From contig NMRA01000040.1 in the NCBI GenBank assembly GCA_002633005.1, positions 17,362 through 79,361 of the forward strand: a stretch of DNA of 62,000 bases, in the 5' to 3' direction. The DNA comes from Phoronis australis. Its lineage: Eukaryota > Phoronida > Phoronidae. The translations under genes and the position numbers were made by a program. The notes under the pieces were generated by a model. The model did not search any database, was not told where the DNA came from, and worked only from the letters and a program-made list of their open reading frames with translations. Below, piece by piece: positions 43,875 to 55,925 of the stretch; position 1 is the stretch's first letter; every line of letters starts with the position of its first letter.

Positions 43875-44432
43875 AAGGCCTACTACGAGTCCATCATTAA
43901 CCAGAAAGACAAAGAAATACAGCTGCTGAATCAGCAAGTCAACAATTTGTCAGGAAATCTAGACAACTTAGAACAATACTCGAATAATGTAGTTATATAT
44001 GGAGTTGATGAACCTGTAAATGAAAAACCTCGAGCCACTGACAACATTGTGATTGACTCGGGACGCAAACTGGGTCTTGAAATTAACCCCCAACAAATCA
44101 GCAGATCCCAAAGACTTGGGCCCAAACTACGTAAACATGGAGCCAGAGATTCACGGAAAGATCGCCCTATCATCTGTAAATTGACGTCATACAACACAAG
44201 AGCTGCTTTCCTTCACAACAAAAGTCTACTCTGCAAAATGAACTTACCTCGCCCAATCTACATCAATGAAAATCTCACGACACAACTGTCCCTTCTATAC
44301 GCCCGCTGTCGCTGCCTCGTGCAATCTAAAACCATCGCTGAAACGTGGACGCATGACGGTAACGTAACGATACAGCTGCATGATAACAGAATAAAGCAGG
44401 TTTCCTCCGACAGTGACCTTCCAGCTAATTAA
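43875..44432 (+). pseudogene. LINE ORF1 protein, 5'-truncated
   Basis: Begins in a coiled-coil-like segment (INQKDKEIQLLNQQVNNLSG) and continues into the RNA-binding fold of LINE ORF1 proteins (QYSNNVVIYGVDE, then RLGPKLR, RPIICKLTSYNTRAAFLHNK, then LPRPIYINENLT). It ends at a stop at 44432. The frame is open throughout, but the natural start is lost with the 5' end. In intact elements this protein packages the element's RNA as a chaperone. Confidence 0.75.
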
Positions 44433-44439
44433 TGAGCCA

Positions 44440-45349
44440 ACCCGCATCACCGACGTTTCTCATTCATGTATTGTTCTCTGCATAACAAACAATTTGAGTA
44501 TCATTGACTCATGTTCTGTACTCCTCCTGTTGGCAATTCTGATCACCACACAATCGAAACCACTCTAACACCTAAAAAACCGGTTAATGAACAACACACC
44601 ACACGAACCAGTTGGAAATATGATCAAGTTGACTCCGAAAAATTACGTCAGGATTTCACCTACACTGACTGGGATTCCATATTGGACACTGGTGACATTG
44701 ATGACACTGTTTCACTCTTCACTAGTACTCTCTATGAAATTTTACAAAACAACATCCAGTCAACTGAAAGGACAATTAAACACAACAGCCAACCGTGGTT
44801 CAACAATAATGTTAAACGGGCAATCGGCACAAGAAACAGACTTTACAGCTCTTTCAGAAGATCTAACAACACTGTAATCTACAACAGATACAAGGAGCAG
44901 TCACGCCTGGTTGAAACTTTAGTAAATCAAGCCAAAGCTGATCACCGCCACAAGCTTTGTCAAAAATTAACAGTGCAAGCAAGAACTCCAAAGAATACTG
45001 GAACACCATCATTAAAATACGCGGCATTGAAAAACAATCCTCCTATCCAGTCATCAACCACAATGGTAACGTAGTCTCAAGTGGTGACAATTGTGACCTG
45101 TTTCTCAAATGTTTCACGAACAAAAGCCACATTACACCAACTAAAGTAGGTAACTTTCCCTTTCTTCGGGAACGTTGTCTCAATCAACTGTCTGATATCC
45201 CGGCTAATCAAACTGATGTCCGGAAGTATCTCAATGAAATTGACCGCAATAAGAATGATGGCACAGCTTTAATCACCAGCAAGATTATCAACAAGATTGC
45301 CAACGAAATTACCATGCCCTTGACCAATCTGTTTAACAAACTTCTTTAG
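44440..45349 (+). pseudogene. LINE ORF2 part 1: endonuclease end and linker
   Basis: Starts within an AP-like endonuclease (EPTRITDVSHSCI, then PPVGNSDHHTIE, the SDH catalytic motif), followed by a linker (WFNNNVKRAIGTRNRLYSSF, then a second frame with KEYWNTIIKIRG.EKQSSYP). The catalytic core of the endonuclease before this is deleted, since ORF1 ends only a few bases upstream. A frameshift lies near 44960-45000 and a stop TAG at 45347-45349. Confidence 0.8.
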
Positions 45350-46027
45350 CTAGGTATATATCCGTCTTCTTGGAAACATGGAATTATGGTCCCTATACAC
45401 AAAAACACTCCAAAACTGAAATTTCAAATTCTATCCAAAATCTTCGAGAAGATCACTGCTCAAAGTTTTCTTACATATCTCAAACAAAACAACTTGATCT
45501 ATCATCGTCAATTTGCTTTTTTGCCTGGAAACAGCACCGTGGCACAACTTGTTGAAATGGTACGTGACATTCATTTACATTTTGAGAAAGGCGAGAGTGT
45601 CAGGTCCATTTTTGTAGATATAGCTTTTGATTTCGACTGTGTCCCTCACGACCTTCTATTTCACAAACTTCGATCCTATGGCATTACTTGTAATCTTTTA
45701 AACATGATCACCTCATATCTCTCCGATAGAACGTACAGTGTTCGTTTCGACGGCGTACTTTCAACTTTATCCCCTCCTGGATTTGTAAACGCAGGTATAC
45801 CGCAGGGTAGCGTATTGGGCCCTCTTCTTTTCTTGGTTTGTATTAATGACCTTCCTGATAACCTGTCAGGTAGCATATACCTTTATGCAGATGACACGGC
45901 GCGTTTTTACCCCTTCGCAGGGAGCAGCCCTGAAAGTTGTTTGCAGCTTCAACACCGCTTAAATAAATTCAGCTATTGGTCACAAGAATGGAGAATGAAT
46001 TTTAAACCAGAAAAAGCGTTGACCTAA
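45350..46027 (+). pseudogene. LINE ORF2 part 2: reverse transcriptase
   Basis: Classical non-LTR RT blocks appear in order: VPIHKN, FLPGNSTVAQLVEM, SIFVDIAFDFDCVPHDLLF, LSDRTYSVRF, AGIPQGSVLGPLLFLVCIND and the catalytic YADDT. The frame ends at 46027 in the thumb (MNFKPEKALT); the continuation is in another frame (QSHRHLGILFDEKLSF, then HIDYCDIIY and LQHLEKLQYQAAL), up to about 46410. RT copies the element RNA into DNA at the nicked target. Confidence 0.9.
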
Positions 46028-47334
46028 TCTTCTCCAAATCTATTAATGCTCTCTTCCTTCTTGACCCGTCTTATAACTTTAAACTTAATGATGAAATTAT
46101 TCCTAGAAAACAGTCGCACAGACATCTTGGTATACTGTTCGATGAAAAACTCTCATTCACACTTCACGTTCGGGAGCTCGTGCAAAAAACTCAGAAGCTA
46201 ATTAACCCACTTAAGCTTGTCTCACGTCATCTGAATTCTACACATTTAGAAGTTTTGTTGAAATCATTTATACTTCAACACATCGATTATTGTGATATCA
46301 TATATCAGTTGGCCAATACGGGTGCACTCCAACATTTGGAGAAATTACAGTATCAAGCTGCCTTACTCATAACCGGAGCTTACAGGGGATCCATAGTGTT
46401 AAGGTTTTGAATAGTCTCAAGTGGCCCAAACTGTCTACTCGACACAATCTTCACATGACCACATTTACTTTCAAAGTAATAAACAACGTCAACAACGCCA
46501 CTGTCAAAAAATATTTGATCTATACACTAGGCAAGGCCATCGTAGTAAGTTGAGATCTTCCACCACATATGCAATTCCTCCGTCATTCAGTCAAGCTTGC
46601 AGAAGTTCTACAGTCATGACGTGCATCAGCAACTGGAATTCTCTTCCAGTCTCTGTTGAGGAAAGCAACTCCTACGAGTATAAAAAATAATTTTAGAACT
46701 GTTTTTCACAATTTTGATAACTCAGCACCCTTAACTCAATTCTCCCTTCCCGCGATAACGAAATAGCACTGTACAGATCATGATGTGGTATTTTCCTCAA
46801 TTCTGACAAGTTTAGACATAACTTTAGTAATGTTTCTCCAAACTGTAAATGTGGTGACCATCAATCTTATCCTCATATTTTCTTCAAATGTCCCCTCATC
46901 GAATACCTGAGAGACTCACTCTTTCGTGCACTCAATGAAAACCAATCAATTGTTAATGTTCTCAATTCTTGTAATAATATCCCAACTGAAGGTACATTAT
47001 TATTGAATGGTAGTCCTAACTTTGACGCCGTTCTCAATGAATTCCTCCTAAGCAACGTTAGCAAATTTTTATGTACCGTTTATCAATATAGCTGTTTCTG
47101 ATTTAAATATATGAATCTGTACATGTTTTTGTCTTATATTTTCGCAATAGCATATCTAAATATTGGGATACTTGTACTAGATAGTACTTAAATGTGTATA
47201 CTTCTGTGTATATTAGTTTCATTTGTGAATTGTTTACAACCCAGATTTAATGCTTCGCGATTTCTGGGTTTGTCATCATTTCTTCCTATGTCTTGTGTAT
47301 TCTTCAATAAATATATATATCACTTTATTAAAAA

Positions 47335-48974
47335 GGAATTAGAATTTAGTTTGGTTAGGTTGCAGGCTATCCAAAACACAGGAGCCGTGAAAGAATTTGA
47401 AGATGGCGAATAAATGAGTTCATTGAGATTTCACATCGACAATACATGCTTCGTCTTCGCCGCGGTCATGGTGGCCGCTCAGTACAGGAGGATTTGACTG
47501 AAGACTTTCTTCAACTTTTCATGTTGATCCAATTCTGTATAATTTTTCCAAATGTCTACAAAATTTTCGATTTAAGTCGGTACAAGTATATATTTTCTGA
47601 AAGTGGAAGGGTTGTAGAATTTCATTTTCGACTATTTATCAGTCAATATTAGGTCCAATTGTGACAATATCTTCTTTTTATTACATTCTAAGGTCCTACG
47701 TAACTTAAGACTCAGTACTGTTCAGTTACCACCAGCGCCAACAGTGAAGTGCCGCTCGAGAATGCGCAACTCGGGAACAACGCATGTTGTTGTTTTTTTT
47801 TTTTGTTTGCAGATGTGAGAAATGACCGCTGATATCAGTTTGCCCGAGATGTCAGAAGGGCAAGTAATGATGTAGAGTTAATTTGTTTGATTACTTAAAA
47901 AGAAGCTATGGCAATATAAAAAGGCAAATGTCTGGAAGGAAAAATACCAACGACTTTTTATTCTTTGGTAATCAACTTGAAAGGCGTGTAAATATTGAAG
48001 GAGAACCAAGGGTGAATGAGACAACACAGTCATCAGGTGGCGAGACCGTCGTGTACACGAGACGGCTCACCTAGAACTCCCAAACAACATGTTGTAAAAA
48101 TCGACACTTCGTGAGTCCATTCGAAAACAATTCGGCACACTGGCAACGTGAACAGGAGTCGTTGTCATCGCTTACCATTGCATTTGATGTCCGACATTAC
48201 AAAGCAATGACATGTTTTTTGCGGAATCAGCAAGTTACATCGGACGGGAAATAATGCGCTAGTGTTCGCTTACAAAGAAAAACTTCTAATCAAAAAGTCA
48301 CTTCTACATTTTCGATCCACCCCCACTTATGTTTTACGTTAAAAATTTAGAAACAAGGTTCTCCAACCTCTTTCATATGCAGCTCTTTACCGTTATTTAG
48401 CAAAAGTACTTTTAATGTATAAAATCCCATTTCAACATGTCAGGAAAGTTATTGAATTTGGCTCTTTTTGTTTAGGAAAACAAAAAAGTTTATTTCTCAC
48501 GATTTATCAGACAACTGACGAAAAAAATGGCGCGGTTACATTTTGCAAATATTCAGTTATTGCGCGTAACTATGTCAGTTGTGGAATGTCAAGTAGTGTC
48601 GATTTGTGTTAGTCAATTCCCCCAGAAAACAAAATGTCTACAGTATTGTTTTTCCTATAATTATAATTATAATCAAAAGTTGGCATTCTAGACTGAGACT
48701 TGTTTACATGTGTGGCATATGGCGGTGAAGCCCATAAGCAGCCAGCCACACGGGGCGGCATAGTATAGAGGTAGTACTGAAATGCCCTGTTAACCACACA
48801 AGACTTTGAACTTACATCTTATAGTGTACACAGACCTGCTCCAAGGAAATATCATAAAGTATTTCTAACTATTTAAAGCACGGAATGTTGCTTCGTTGCG
48901 AGTTTGAAATTAATAACTTCCATCAAGGAGTGTAGTATTGTAGAAAACCCCTTGCTTGCATCTATGTAGAAATG
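47335..48974. repeat. Duplicated segment right of the LINE
   Basis: Continues block A: 47335-47520 matches 55745-55925, and parts of 48358-48974 match 55943-56558. The stretch in between (about 47520-48350) has no match in B and no recognisable gene. Confidence 0.75.
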
Positions 48975-49717
48975 TTTTCTTTGGCGGTGGAACAATAACA
49001 ATTGGTTCAGAAGTTTATATACAATTAGCCGATGGGGTGACGGAAATTTCTTTCATGTTGTGATTCTAAAGATTGATGCGGAAGCTTAAATTAAGGTCTA
49101 CGTGTAAGTTTTAGATAGGGAACAAAAATGATCCCCAAGTAGATCTTCCAGGGAAAGTGTGATTAGTAAAAAGCGTCCAACTTTCATTGATTACTAATTC
49201 TGTCGACACTGGCCACGCTATAGAATATTTCTGAAGTTAAAGGTTGTTGGTCTTGAGGCTATTCACATACAAGCCCATGCTGAGAGGTCACTCAATAGGA
49301 ATGTTGGAGCATTTAGGCTGGCGTTGTGGGGTTTTCGGTTGACAGATCTTGTACCATGCATTGTGATGTGAACATTCTGTTGCGAATTGTTTTATATGCG
49401 CTAACTGCGAAGCGATACCAAAGCTAGTTTACAGTGAAACAACACGAGTGGGTGAGATAAAAGGTCATATATATTATGACAAACTAAACTGCTACAGACA
49501 TCGATAAATACAAAAGTTATATATGTTGAGCTGTAAAGGTGGGTGACAATCTGCCACAGATGCAGCAAAAGGATGCATCAGCCTATGTCTACTATTGTGC
49601 CTGAAGATGATAATTGTTTAATATCCAAATATTATTTCCATGATGCATTCTAGCATAGCTTTTATTTTCATCTGATTTCTTGTTTGGCCAAAAACTAGCA
49701 ATGGTTTTGTCTCCAAT
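48975..49717. other. Junction between duplication blocks A and B
   Basis: Sequence present once, between the end of A and the start of B. No gene or repeat recognised. Confidence 0.5.
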
Positions 49718-49995
49718 TCGAGGAGTGCGGTCCAGTTCTTTTTAAGGGATTAATACCTTTTCCAGGTTAACTTACACTGTCCATGACGTCATTGTCTACG
49801 TTGTCGTTTCTGTTTTCTTTACGCCAGTGACCAATAAACAGTTCCTACGAAGGTAGGGCTCTAGATTATTGAGCTTTGTAGTTAATGAGCAACCTCATTT
49901 TAGACAACGTTTTCAGGAGTCCACACTAAAATAGTTCTACAAAAAGACAAATTACGAGAACAGTAAGCAGACGAAGTTATGACACGCAGAAATGA

Positions 49996-50406
49996 TCACG
50001 ACCCATGGCTTAATCTTTGTACTCGAAATCGATCTCGAAATTATTTTGACATTTCCTCTCTTCTTTTGTGTAAACTAAAGATAAGTGTTCATTATTGTGT
50101 GCTCGAGTTCGTGAATTACTGTCTAATACTAATTTGCACTACATGAAATAAACATTAAATCAATAAGTTAGTTGGAGTTTCAACTCGAATGTTCGTTTTT
50201 AATCAAAATCTCAAGCTTTCATTTGAGTTGAATATTTCGAATTTAGGGGTCATTAAATGCGAACTTGCACGAGACACCCCTCGAGCATAGAATAATAGAC
50301 AGCTATCTTGAGTTCTTATTTAAGTAGAACAGAAAATGTCAAAAGTAGTTTAGAGTTCGATTTCCAGTACAAAAATATTAGATACCGGCAGGGGCCCTGG
50401 TCTTGG
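49996..50406. mobile_element. Foldback element F3, copy 5 (in block B)
   Basis: Ends CACGACCCATGG... and ...GGGGCCCTGGTC, with a TCGAG-rich body. It is the counterpart of 41981-42411 and preserves an empty TTAA site near 50153. Confidence 0.6.
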
Positions 50407-51202
50407 CAAGTCCAACAGACTCAGTGGTAGACATAATGTGTACAACTTGAAAACAGTCAACAGTATACCAAGCAACGACTTCATTGTTTAAAACTGTTAC
50501 CAAAGTCGAATTTTACATATTTTGCCTCTACTACCTGAGCAACTGCATACTTAAAAAACGAACAAAAACAGACCAATTCAACAGTTTTCAGACAAAGTAT
50601 CTAAAACGAACCGAGAGATAGTATATTCACTAGACTGTTACAAGTCTCCACAGAAATCGCAAGAGTGTCGACTAGTCATATTTTTTACCGTGAAATTCTA
50701 ATAGTCTAAAGGATATCTACATTTCCTGCTGAACTGCAACTTCCTGCTTGCAAATACTAAAAAAATTGACAAAACAACTGAGAAAAGAGTGGGTAAAGGG
50801 GTGAAAATTGACAATCCTTCACATACTAAAAATCAAGTAAACGCCATTCATAATCTCCACAAGCAGCACAAATCTTAAAAAATCCCAGATAACCCAGCAG
50901 GTGCCAATTTTTGCTAAAAAAACTATTGAGTGCCACCTTAGTGAGACCGGAAGTTCTTCCACAGTTGCTGGAAATGAAGTGTGTGCCGTGATGGTCAAGC
51001 ATCCTAAGTGTGACCGAGGCAGCGAGAAGCTTTACTAAATATTAAAATTGAAAATCACAATATACACACCATGGGTGTTTCATGCACGGCAAACGGAGAC
51101 ATCCAAAACTTTTGCTCATCATAACTAACAATGTCATCTACGTAACGTGCCAAGTCACTGTGGCAAGTTTGTACTTTGTACAGGTTTCGCTATCAACAAT
51201 CG

Positions 51203-51961
51203 TCACTTGTTCAGCTGACCGTATCCAAAGTCTCCGTCTCCTTTAGACCCTTTTTCATCCTCCCTGGAATTGTCAGTACTATCCACACTCTGTGCGCCAA
51301 CCATCGCCAGCGTAGGATTCTGGGTCACCATGTACGCGGGCGGGGCGACAGGAACCTGACCGAATCCTATCGGTTGGCCACCACATCCAGAGGTTGGCAT
51401 TATTACCTGTTGTTGGTTTGGTTGGACTGGGGCATACACAACGATCTGACCGGCTGGCGAGCGTTGGCCGCAACAAACAGCCCTGCAACAGAATGCTGAA
51501 CATACAATAGAGATGATGAACTCCACGAGGAACACAATACCCAGAAACGAATCCAGGGCAAAAACGGCTTCATGGAAGTGCCACTGAGTATTACTGATGA
51601 TTGAGGAAATCTGTATTGAAAGTCCAATGAACGCCAGCACAGCAGAGATGATGCAAAGGACCATCAAGGCAATGATGTTGCAGTTATTCTTGTATTTCCA
51701 CGAAGTAAAGCCAAGAATACTTGTGACGATGAACATTAGCCCACACCAGATACCAGTTCCGATGAAGCCAATTCCAGGCGAAAAGAATATCAAACAAATA
51801 CCTAACACCACACCAAAGCAACCGGCCACCAATTGGACAATACNCTCGGATTCGACCTTTGCGGGAATCCTAAACCCCCCCGTTACTGAAAACGTAGATC
51901 CGCCCCTGCATGTATCAAGATATTTGCGTTTGATTTCATTTGGAATTGTTCCAGTTTTCAC
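51203..51961 (-). CDS. MS4A/CD20-like four-pass membrane protein
   Basis: A 252-codon frame. It has four hydrophobic segments (roughly residues 41-62, 66-86, 95-120 and 137-165), then a cysteine cluster (FCCRAVCC) and a Pro/Gln-rich cytoplasmic tail (VVYAPVQPNQQQVIMPTSG, then SREDEKGS), ending GDFGYGQLNK. This topology and the tail fit MS4A (CD20)-type tetraspan proteins, which act in the plasma membrane as signalling or channel-associated subunits; the function here is inferred. The first 30 or so residues are suspect: the bases there (51869-51907) match the end of an hAT-like transposon, and an N at 51844 makes residue 40 unknown. The real exon probably starts near residue 36-40, with earlier exons upstream. 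All four segments in one exon would be unusual, so a retrocopy is possible. Confidence 0.8.
   Translation of the reverse strand: MKTGTIPNEIKRKYLDTCRGGSTFSVTGGFRIPAKVESEXIVQLVAGCFGVVLGICLIFFSPGIGFIGTGIWCGLMFIVTSILGFTSWKYKNNCNIIALMVLCIISAVLAFIGLSIQISSIISNTQWHFHEAVFALDSFLGIVFLVEFIISIVCSAFCCRAVCCGQRSPAGQIVVYAPVQPNQQQVIMPTSGCGGQPIGFGQVPVAPPAYMVTQNPTLAMVGAQSVDSTDNSREDEKGSKGDGDFGYGQLNK
51869..51907 (-). mobile_element. Solo hAT-like terminal sequence
   Basis: The minus strand reads CAGGGGCGGATCTACGTTTT, the type of end seen on the hAT-like elements at 52874 and 58302. The opposite end was not found. It abuts the MS4A-like coding region and supplies the apparent N-terminus of the frame. Confidence 0.55.
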
Positions 51962-52873
51962 CCAAAAGGTGGTGGCTTTACGTCTCTATACCGTAAACTC
52001 AGCACACATTGGTGACTTATAACTAAGTGACCAGCGCGTCACAACAAACAAGTCCGCATGGTGCCCCCAGGGCCGTGTTCAGAATAGGTGGGTAACATAA
52101 TGTTTCAAATCGCCAAAAATGGCTTGGTAATGGACAAGGTCAAGCACAATGCATGACTCATTGTGGTTTATTCTACTGTTGTATGTGGTGATACCAGGGC
52201 ATAAGTAATACTACTGCTTCACTATTGACAGAATGGACTTGAAAAGGGGAAACATTAGTAAGGATGAACATGCCCCTTTTCGTGAATTTTTGTTCCAGAA
52301 ACATTATAGCCCTGTTGTAGTTGTTGTTATTATTCTTGTGGTCAACTCCATAAACCCGCGGCCTGACGTTTTGATGGGATTCTTCAACTACAGAAATATT
52401 TTTAACCACCTGAACCTGAAACCGAGTATAGGAAGAGAAGCCACGTTGTCAGAAAATGAGTAATTTATAACGACTGTTTTTAAAAATATAAGTAATATTC
52501 AAAACCTTCTGTAGATTTGTGTAATTATAAAGGAACCCGTTTGTCATAGGATTTTGATTTCTCAAAGTGAATCATTTTGTCGGGAGAGAATTTCGTCGGA
52601 AAAAGCAACCTTTCGATCGTACTGATTTCTGTCAAGAAACGCAAGCTTTAGTATGGCAACTGCTCGTGAAAAAGTCGTCCTTCCGTGCACCATCTCCTGT
52701 ATACCTCTTTGGTGGGAGTACCCCCCGGAAATGGGTTTCACTACGTCACGGCACAACACTTCGTTCACCCATGGTTCCCCCAACCCTCCTGTGATTATGG
52801 GATTGAATCGAGTGGTTTGCCGGGGTTGAGTAGGAACATTGCTCTTTGCACTGTGTGCCTGCAGGCATAACTA
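51962..52873. other. No gene supported
   Basis: Overlapping short frames on both strands, none with a domain. It may contain earlier introns of the MS4A-like gene. Confidence 0.4.
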
Positions 52874-53106
52874 TACAGAGGCGGATCTACAGGAGGGTTC
52901 AGGGGGTTCAAACCCTCCCTCGGGATAGGATCAAAAATAAAAATTGAAAAAAAATCGCCAGAAAAACGAAATCAGGTACTAAAAACCACAAATAATCTTA
53001 CACGGGAGGAGGGAAACCCTCTCCCGACCTTCCTTCCCCTCGGCGCTACGCACCTCGAATCCTAACCTCACTACTGAAAACGTAGATCTACCAATAGTGA
53101 CCGTTC
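52874..53106. mobile_element. hAT-like MITE
   Basis: The left end is CAGAGGCGGATCTACAGGAGG and the right end near 53090 is GAAAACGTAGATCTACC, an imperfect inverted match. It is AT-rich inside with no transposase. The last bases of the right end are worn, and no clean 8-bp target duplication is visible. Confidence 0.55.
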
Positions 53107-53129
53107 CACTGATTCTGTTTTTACTTATT

Positions 53130-53323
53130 GAGTGATAAAAGTGCTGAGAATTCCCGTTGGATTTGGTCTCATTTCGCGGCGGCACCGACAGCATGGCGAC
53201 TTTTGCTGAACTGAAAGGCATGTTCAACCGGCTACTTTGTAATTTGTGAAGGTTTGACGTTGATACATTTTGACAAACGCTGCTACAAAAAAGGAACTCT
53301 GTTCAATTTTCACGTTCTTGTGC
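53130..53323 (-). repeat. Dispersed repeat D3, copy 2 (inverted relative to 22465)
   Basis: The reverse complement matches 22465-22670. On the minus strand an ATG at 53221 starts MPFSSAKV..., sharing RNE.KSNGN and the H.YH spacing with copy 1, then diverging. Confidence 0.7.
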
Positions 53324-54441
53324 AAAAATATTAGGAATATTCTAATTATTTTACTTTGAATTTCCCATTCAGGTGATCTTACACTCGACTAAAAAAAGTT
53401 GAAATATTTTCTGAAATGTTTTTTTTTGTTTGACAGCCAACTGCTCTTCAAAGCTTGATTATGTACCACAAAATGATTCATATTTCTCTAAATTTTGTGG
53501 CAAATTTGTGCTTTGAAGTCGTGTTTTGTAACTTGTTGCTTTCTTACTTAAGGTTATCAACAGAAGGCAACAATATTATATGAAGAATCTTAATAAAAGA
53601 AATAGGCTATGTTGGATTGTGAATCTTCAAGCCTCCAATCCTTGTTCCTTGCAGCTTCATATTTTTTAAATCATGGTTGTGGAATTCTGGTGTAAGGAAA
53701 TACTAGTCAGTCGCCATGGTAATAGTTATGTGCATGCAAATTTAGTCAAGAAAATTTTGTGCAGTTGGATACCGTTTGTAATGCTTAATGATCTAAAGTA
53801 CTGTGCATTCAAGGTTACTTATGGTAAAAGATTGGATCATTTTCGCTTACACATTATGATTACTGTACTGAGATTATTTCAGTTTTGACTGATGTAGGGT
53901 AGATATAACCCTCAACTACGTTGAAAGTCTTTCACTCTAGAAAATTGAAAGGTCACTTCCTTCGTACTCACCGCTTAAATAAAAATTAACATTTTCTATT
54001 GGACTTATCATCTTTGAGCTATGTCAAGAAATGGAATTGAAAGAAGGTACGCCAGGGATTAATTATCCTATGAAAGAAGCAAAATTTTGGAGGGTTGGCA
54101 ATCTTGTCAAAACTGAAGGTTTTTCGTCTAGTATCTTTTCTTGCCAGTACCTTGGATGATATCTGCTCAATGAAGATGAAAATAAATTTGTGTCATGTTT
54201 GGGAAGTTAATGACTGATTATATCAGTGACGTACATGTACATACGTAAGAGCTATAGACTGTTGCCACTGCATGGGTGGAACATAGAAAAAGTAGTTAGC
54301 CACAACAGAATTACATGTAATGTGACTGTTTTTGACTGAGACAGAAATGAAGACCTCTTTTACGTAAGATACGTTATCATCAAGGAAACTTTTTTCTCAT
54401 CAGTACAAAACATGCTTCTCATTTATTTTTCCAATCTTTTA
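53324..54441. other. No gene supported
   Basis: AT-rich sequence with one 71-codon plus-strand frame at 53673 that lacks domain or splice support. Confidence 0.45.
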
Positions 54442-54540
54442 GTTATCTCATAACTGAATCAGAAATAGTGAAATCAGTCCTCAGCTTGGCACAGCTGAAT
54501 TCATTACAATTGGCAGTACAGGGGAAGATGTACCACTGAA
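54442..54540 (+). CDS. Possible exon of an unknown plus-strand gene
   Basis: After a T-rich tract ending CCAATCTTTTAG, an open frame of about 31 codons reads YLITESEIVKSVLSLAQLNS and so on to a stop just past 54540. It looks like an amphipathic helical segment and precedes the better exon candidate at 54802. The donor is not clear. I do not recognise the protein. Confidence 0.25.
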
Positions 54541-54801
54541 GAAGGCATCACTTCAAGTGATCTGTACTGAAATAGAAAATCAATCAGTTGAAGGCACTGA
54601 TACAACCAAGCTTAAAAGTCATACAGTTAAACATTTAAAATACTCCAGTAACTTGTAATTAAAATTCATGAAAATTCACTTCCTTACTCTTTTTGAAATG
54701 AAACTGGCTTTCACTGTGCAAAATGGCCCTAAAAATAGATATGAAGTGATCCAAAGACACTGTATAATTTGTTTTCTTGGCTGCCATGACAAACCATGTA
54801 G

Positions 54802-55022
54802 AAGTGGAAAAATCCACAGCTTTCATCAAACTTCTTAAAATTCTTCGTCAGGAAAGTGAAAATTTGACCTTTCTTTTATGTAAAACCATTAAATGCACCC
54901 TCACAGCTGGCGATTCCAATTTGCACAGAGAGCTGAAAAATGCCCGCGGTTTCACGAGACTGGGATTTCTGAACCTGGGCCTTCATTCAAAGGTGAAATT
55001 TCACACCTTAGTGGGCAGAGAG
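54802..55022 (+). CDS. Probable internal exon, unknown helical-repeat-like protein
   Basis: The frame (EVEKSTAFIKLLKILRQESE, then LCKTIKCTLTAGDSNLHREL, ending VKFHTLVGRE) runs 73 codons straight to AGAGAG|GTAAGA at 55023, a good donor. Upstream a T-rich tract ends CATGTAG, giving a phase 1 start; the exon could begin a little earlier. The pattern of short hydrophobic helices resembles armadillo/HEAT-type proteins, but no family is recognised. It lies in the part of block B that block A has lost and is on the strand opposite the MS4A-like gene. Codon use is protein-like, but no partner exon is certain. Confidence 0.45.
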
Positions 55023-55384
55023 GTAAGACACATTTCTTGTAGGTTTAGAACGTTTATTCGAGAGCATGATACTTTGCTTTTTGTAGCTTAAGATTGTGTA
55101 ATTTAACTAACGAAAATGTTTGAAAATGGAACTTAGGACACTGAAAATGACCGATCCAAAAACAAAATGGCCGACTTCGAAAGCCCTACCAATATTGCAT
55201 GTTGGTCTTGAAAAATCTACCCAAAACAATATTTCTTAATCAATATAATTGGAGTGACAGGGTTCTTCTTCTTCCAAGTACAAGACATCAAATTTAAGTA
55301 CCAATCCTGTGCATAACATAAAAATAACAACAAAACAAAGTGCGGGTTAGTGCCAAGATAAAAACAAGTTTTAGTATTTACACA

Positions 55385-55925
55385 GTAAGATTGACGTTTG
55401 AGAGGTGGCTTGTGAATTAACATTGTTTCTGATGAAATGACATATGCTGAGGAAGACTAAATAGTCAGAGCTTGCGTAGTATGCAGTGCAAAATATGTGA
55501 GATATTAACGCGAGCACTATAACACACGTACTCACCTTTCCGTATGTTCCGTAACACAAACAGCTTAATCGACAGAGGATTAAAAAATGGCGCAGACGTT
55601 TTCTCTCACCCAACTTGACCTCAAATGTAAACAATCGAAACCCGGGGGGGTACTTGGGTACTCGCACAGAAACGGAAAATGGGGTATGGCGCTCTGATGG
55701 AAAATTTCCTACGAAAAGATGTTCTGTTTAATAGAACCTACGAAGGATTTAGAATTTGATTTGGTCAGGTGACAGACTTTCCAAAACACAGGGGCCAGTA
55801 AAAGAATTTGAAGATGTAGGTGAGTGCATTGAAATTTCACATCAATGTATGCTTCGTCTCCGCCGCGGTGAACGCTCAGTACAGAAGGATTTGACTGATG
55901 ACTCAGGTTTTCCAACTTTTCGTGT
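55385..55925. repeat. Block B counterpart of the LINE-interrupted segment
   Basis: Matches 43490-43868 and 47335-47520 joined. The sequence GAAGGATTTAGAATTTGATTT at about 55743-55762 is the empty LINE target site. Short frames on both strands are not conserved between copies. Confidence 0.8.

Larger units (their letters stand above)
43869..47334 (+). mobile_element. CR1/Jockey-group LINE, inserted in block A
   Basis: About 3.47 kb flanked by an 11-bp target-site duplication with one mismatch: GGATTTAGAAT at 43858-43868 and GGAATTAGAAT at 47335-47345. The uninterrupted site is present in block B near 55746. It contains an ORF1 C-terminal part, the end of an AP-type endonuclease, a reverse transcriptase with its YADD core, and a long C-terminal tail. 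AATAAA at 47306 lies near the AT-rich 3' end. The 5' end is truncated, most of the endonuclease is missing, and several frameshifts are present. Confidence 0.9.
41477..48974. repeat. Segmental duplication block A
   Basis: Colinear with block B (49718-56558). Matching pieces in order: 41477-41800 with 49718-49990; the F3 repeat 41981-42411 with 49996-50406; 42950-43440 (MS4A 3' end) with 51050-51500; 43490-43868 with 55385-55755; 47335-47520 with 55745-55925; and 48358-48974 with 55943-56558. Relative to B, A lacks the 51.5-55.38 kb part and gained a LINE, repeat D2 and other small insertions. Confidence 0.85.
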
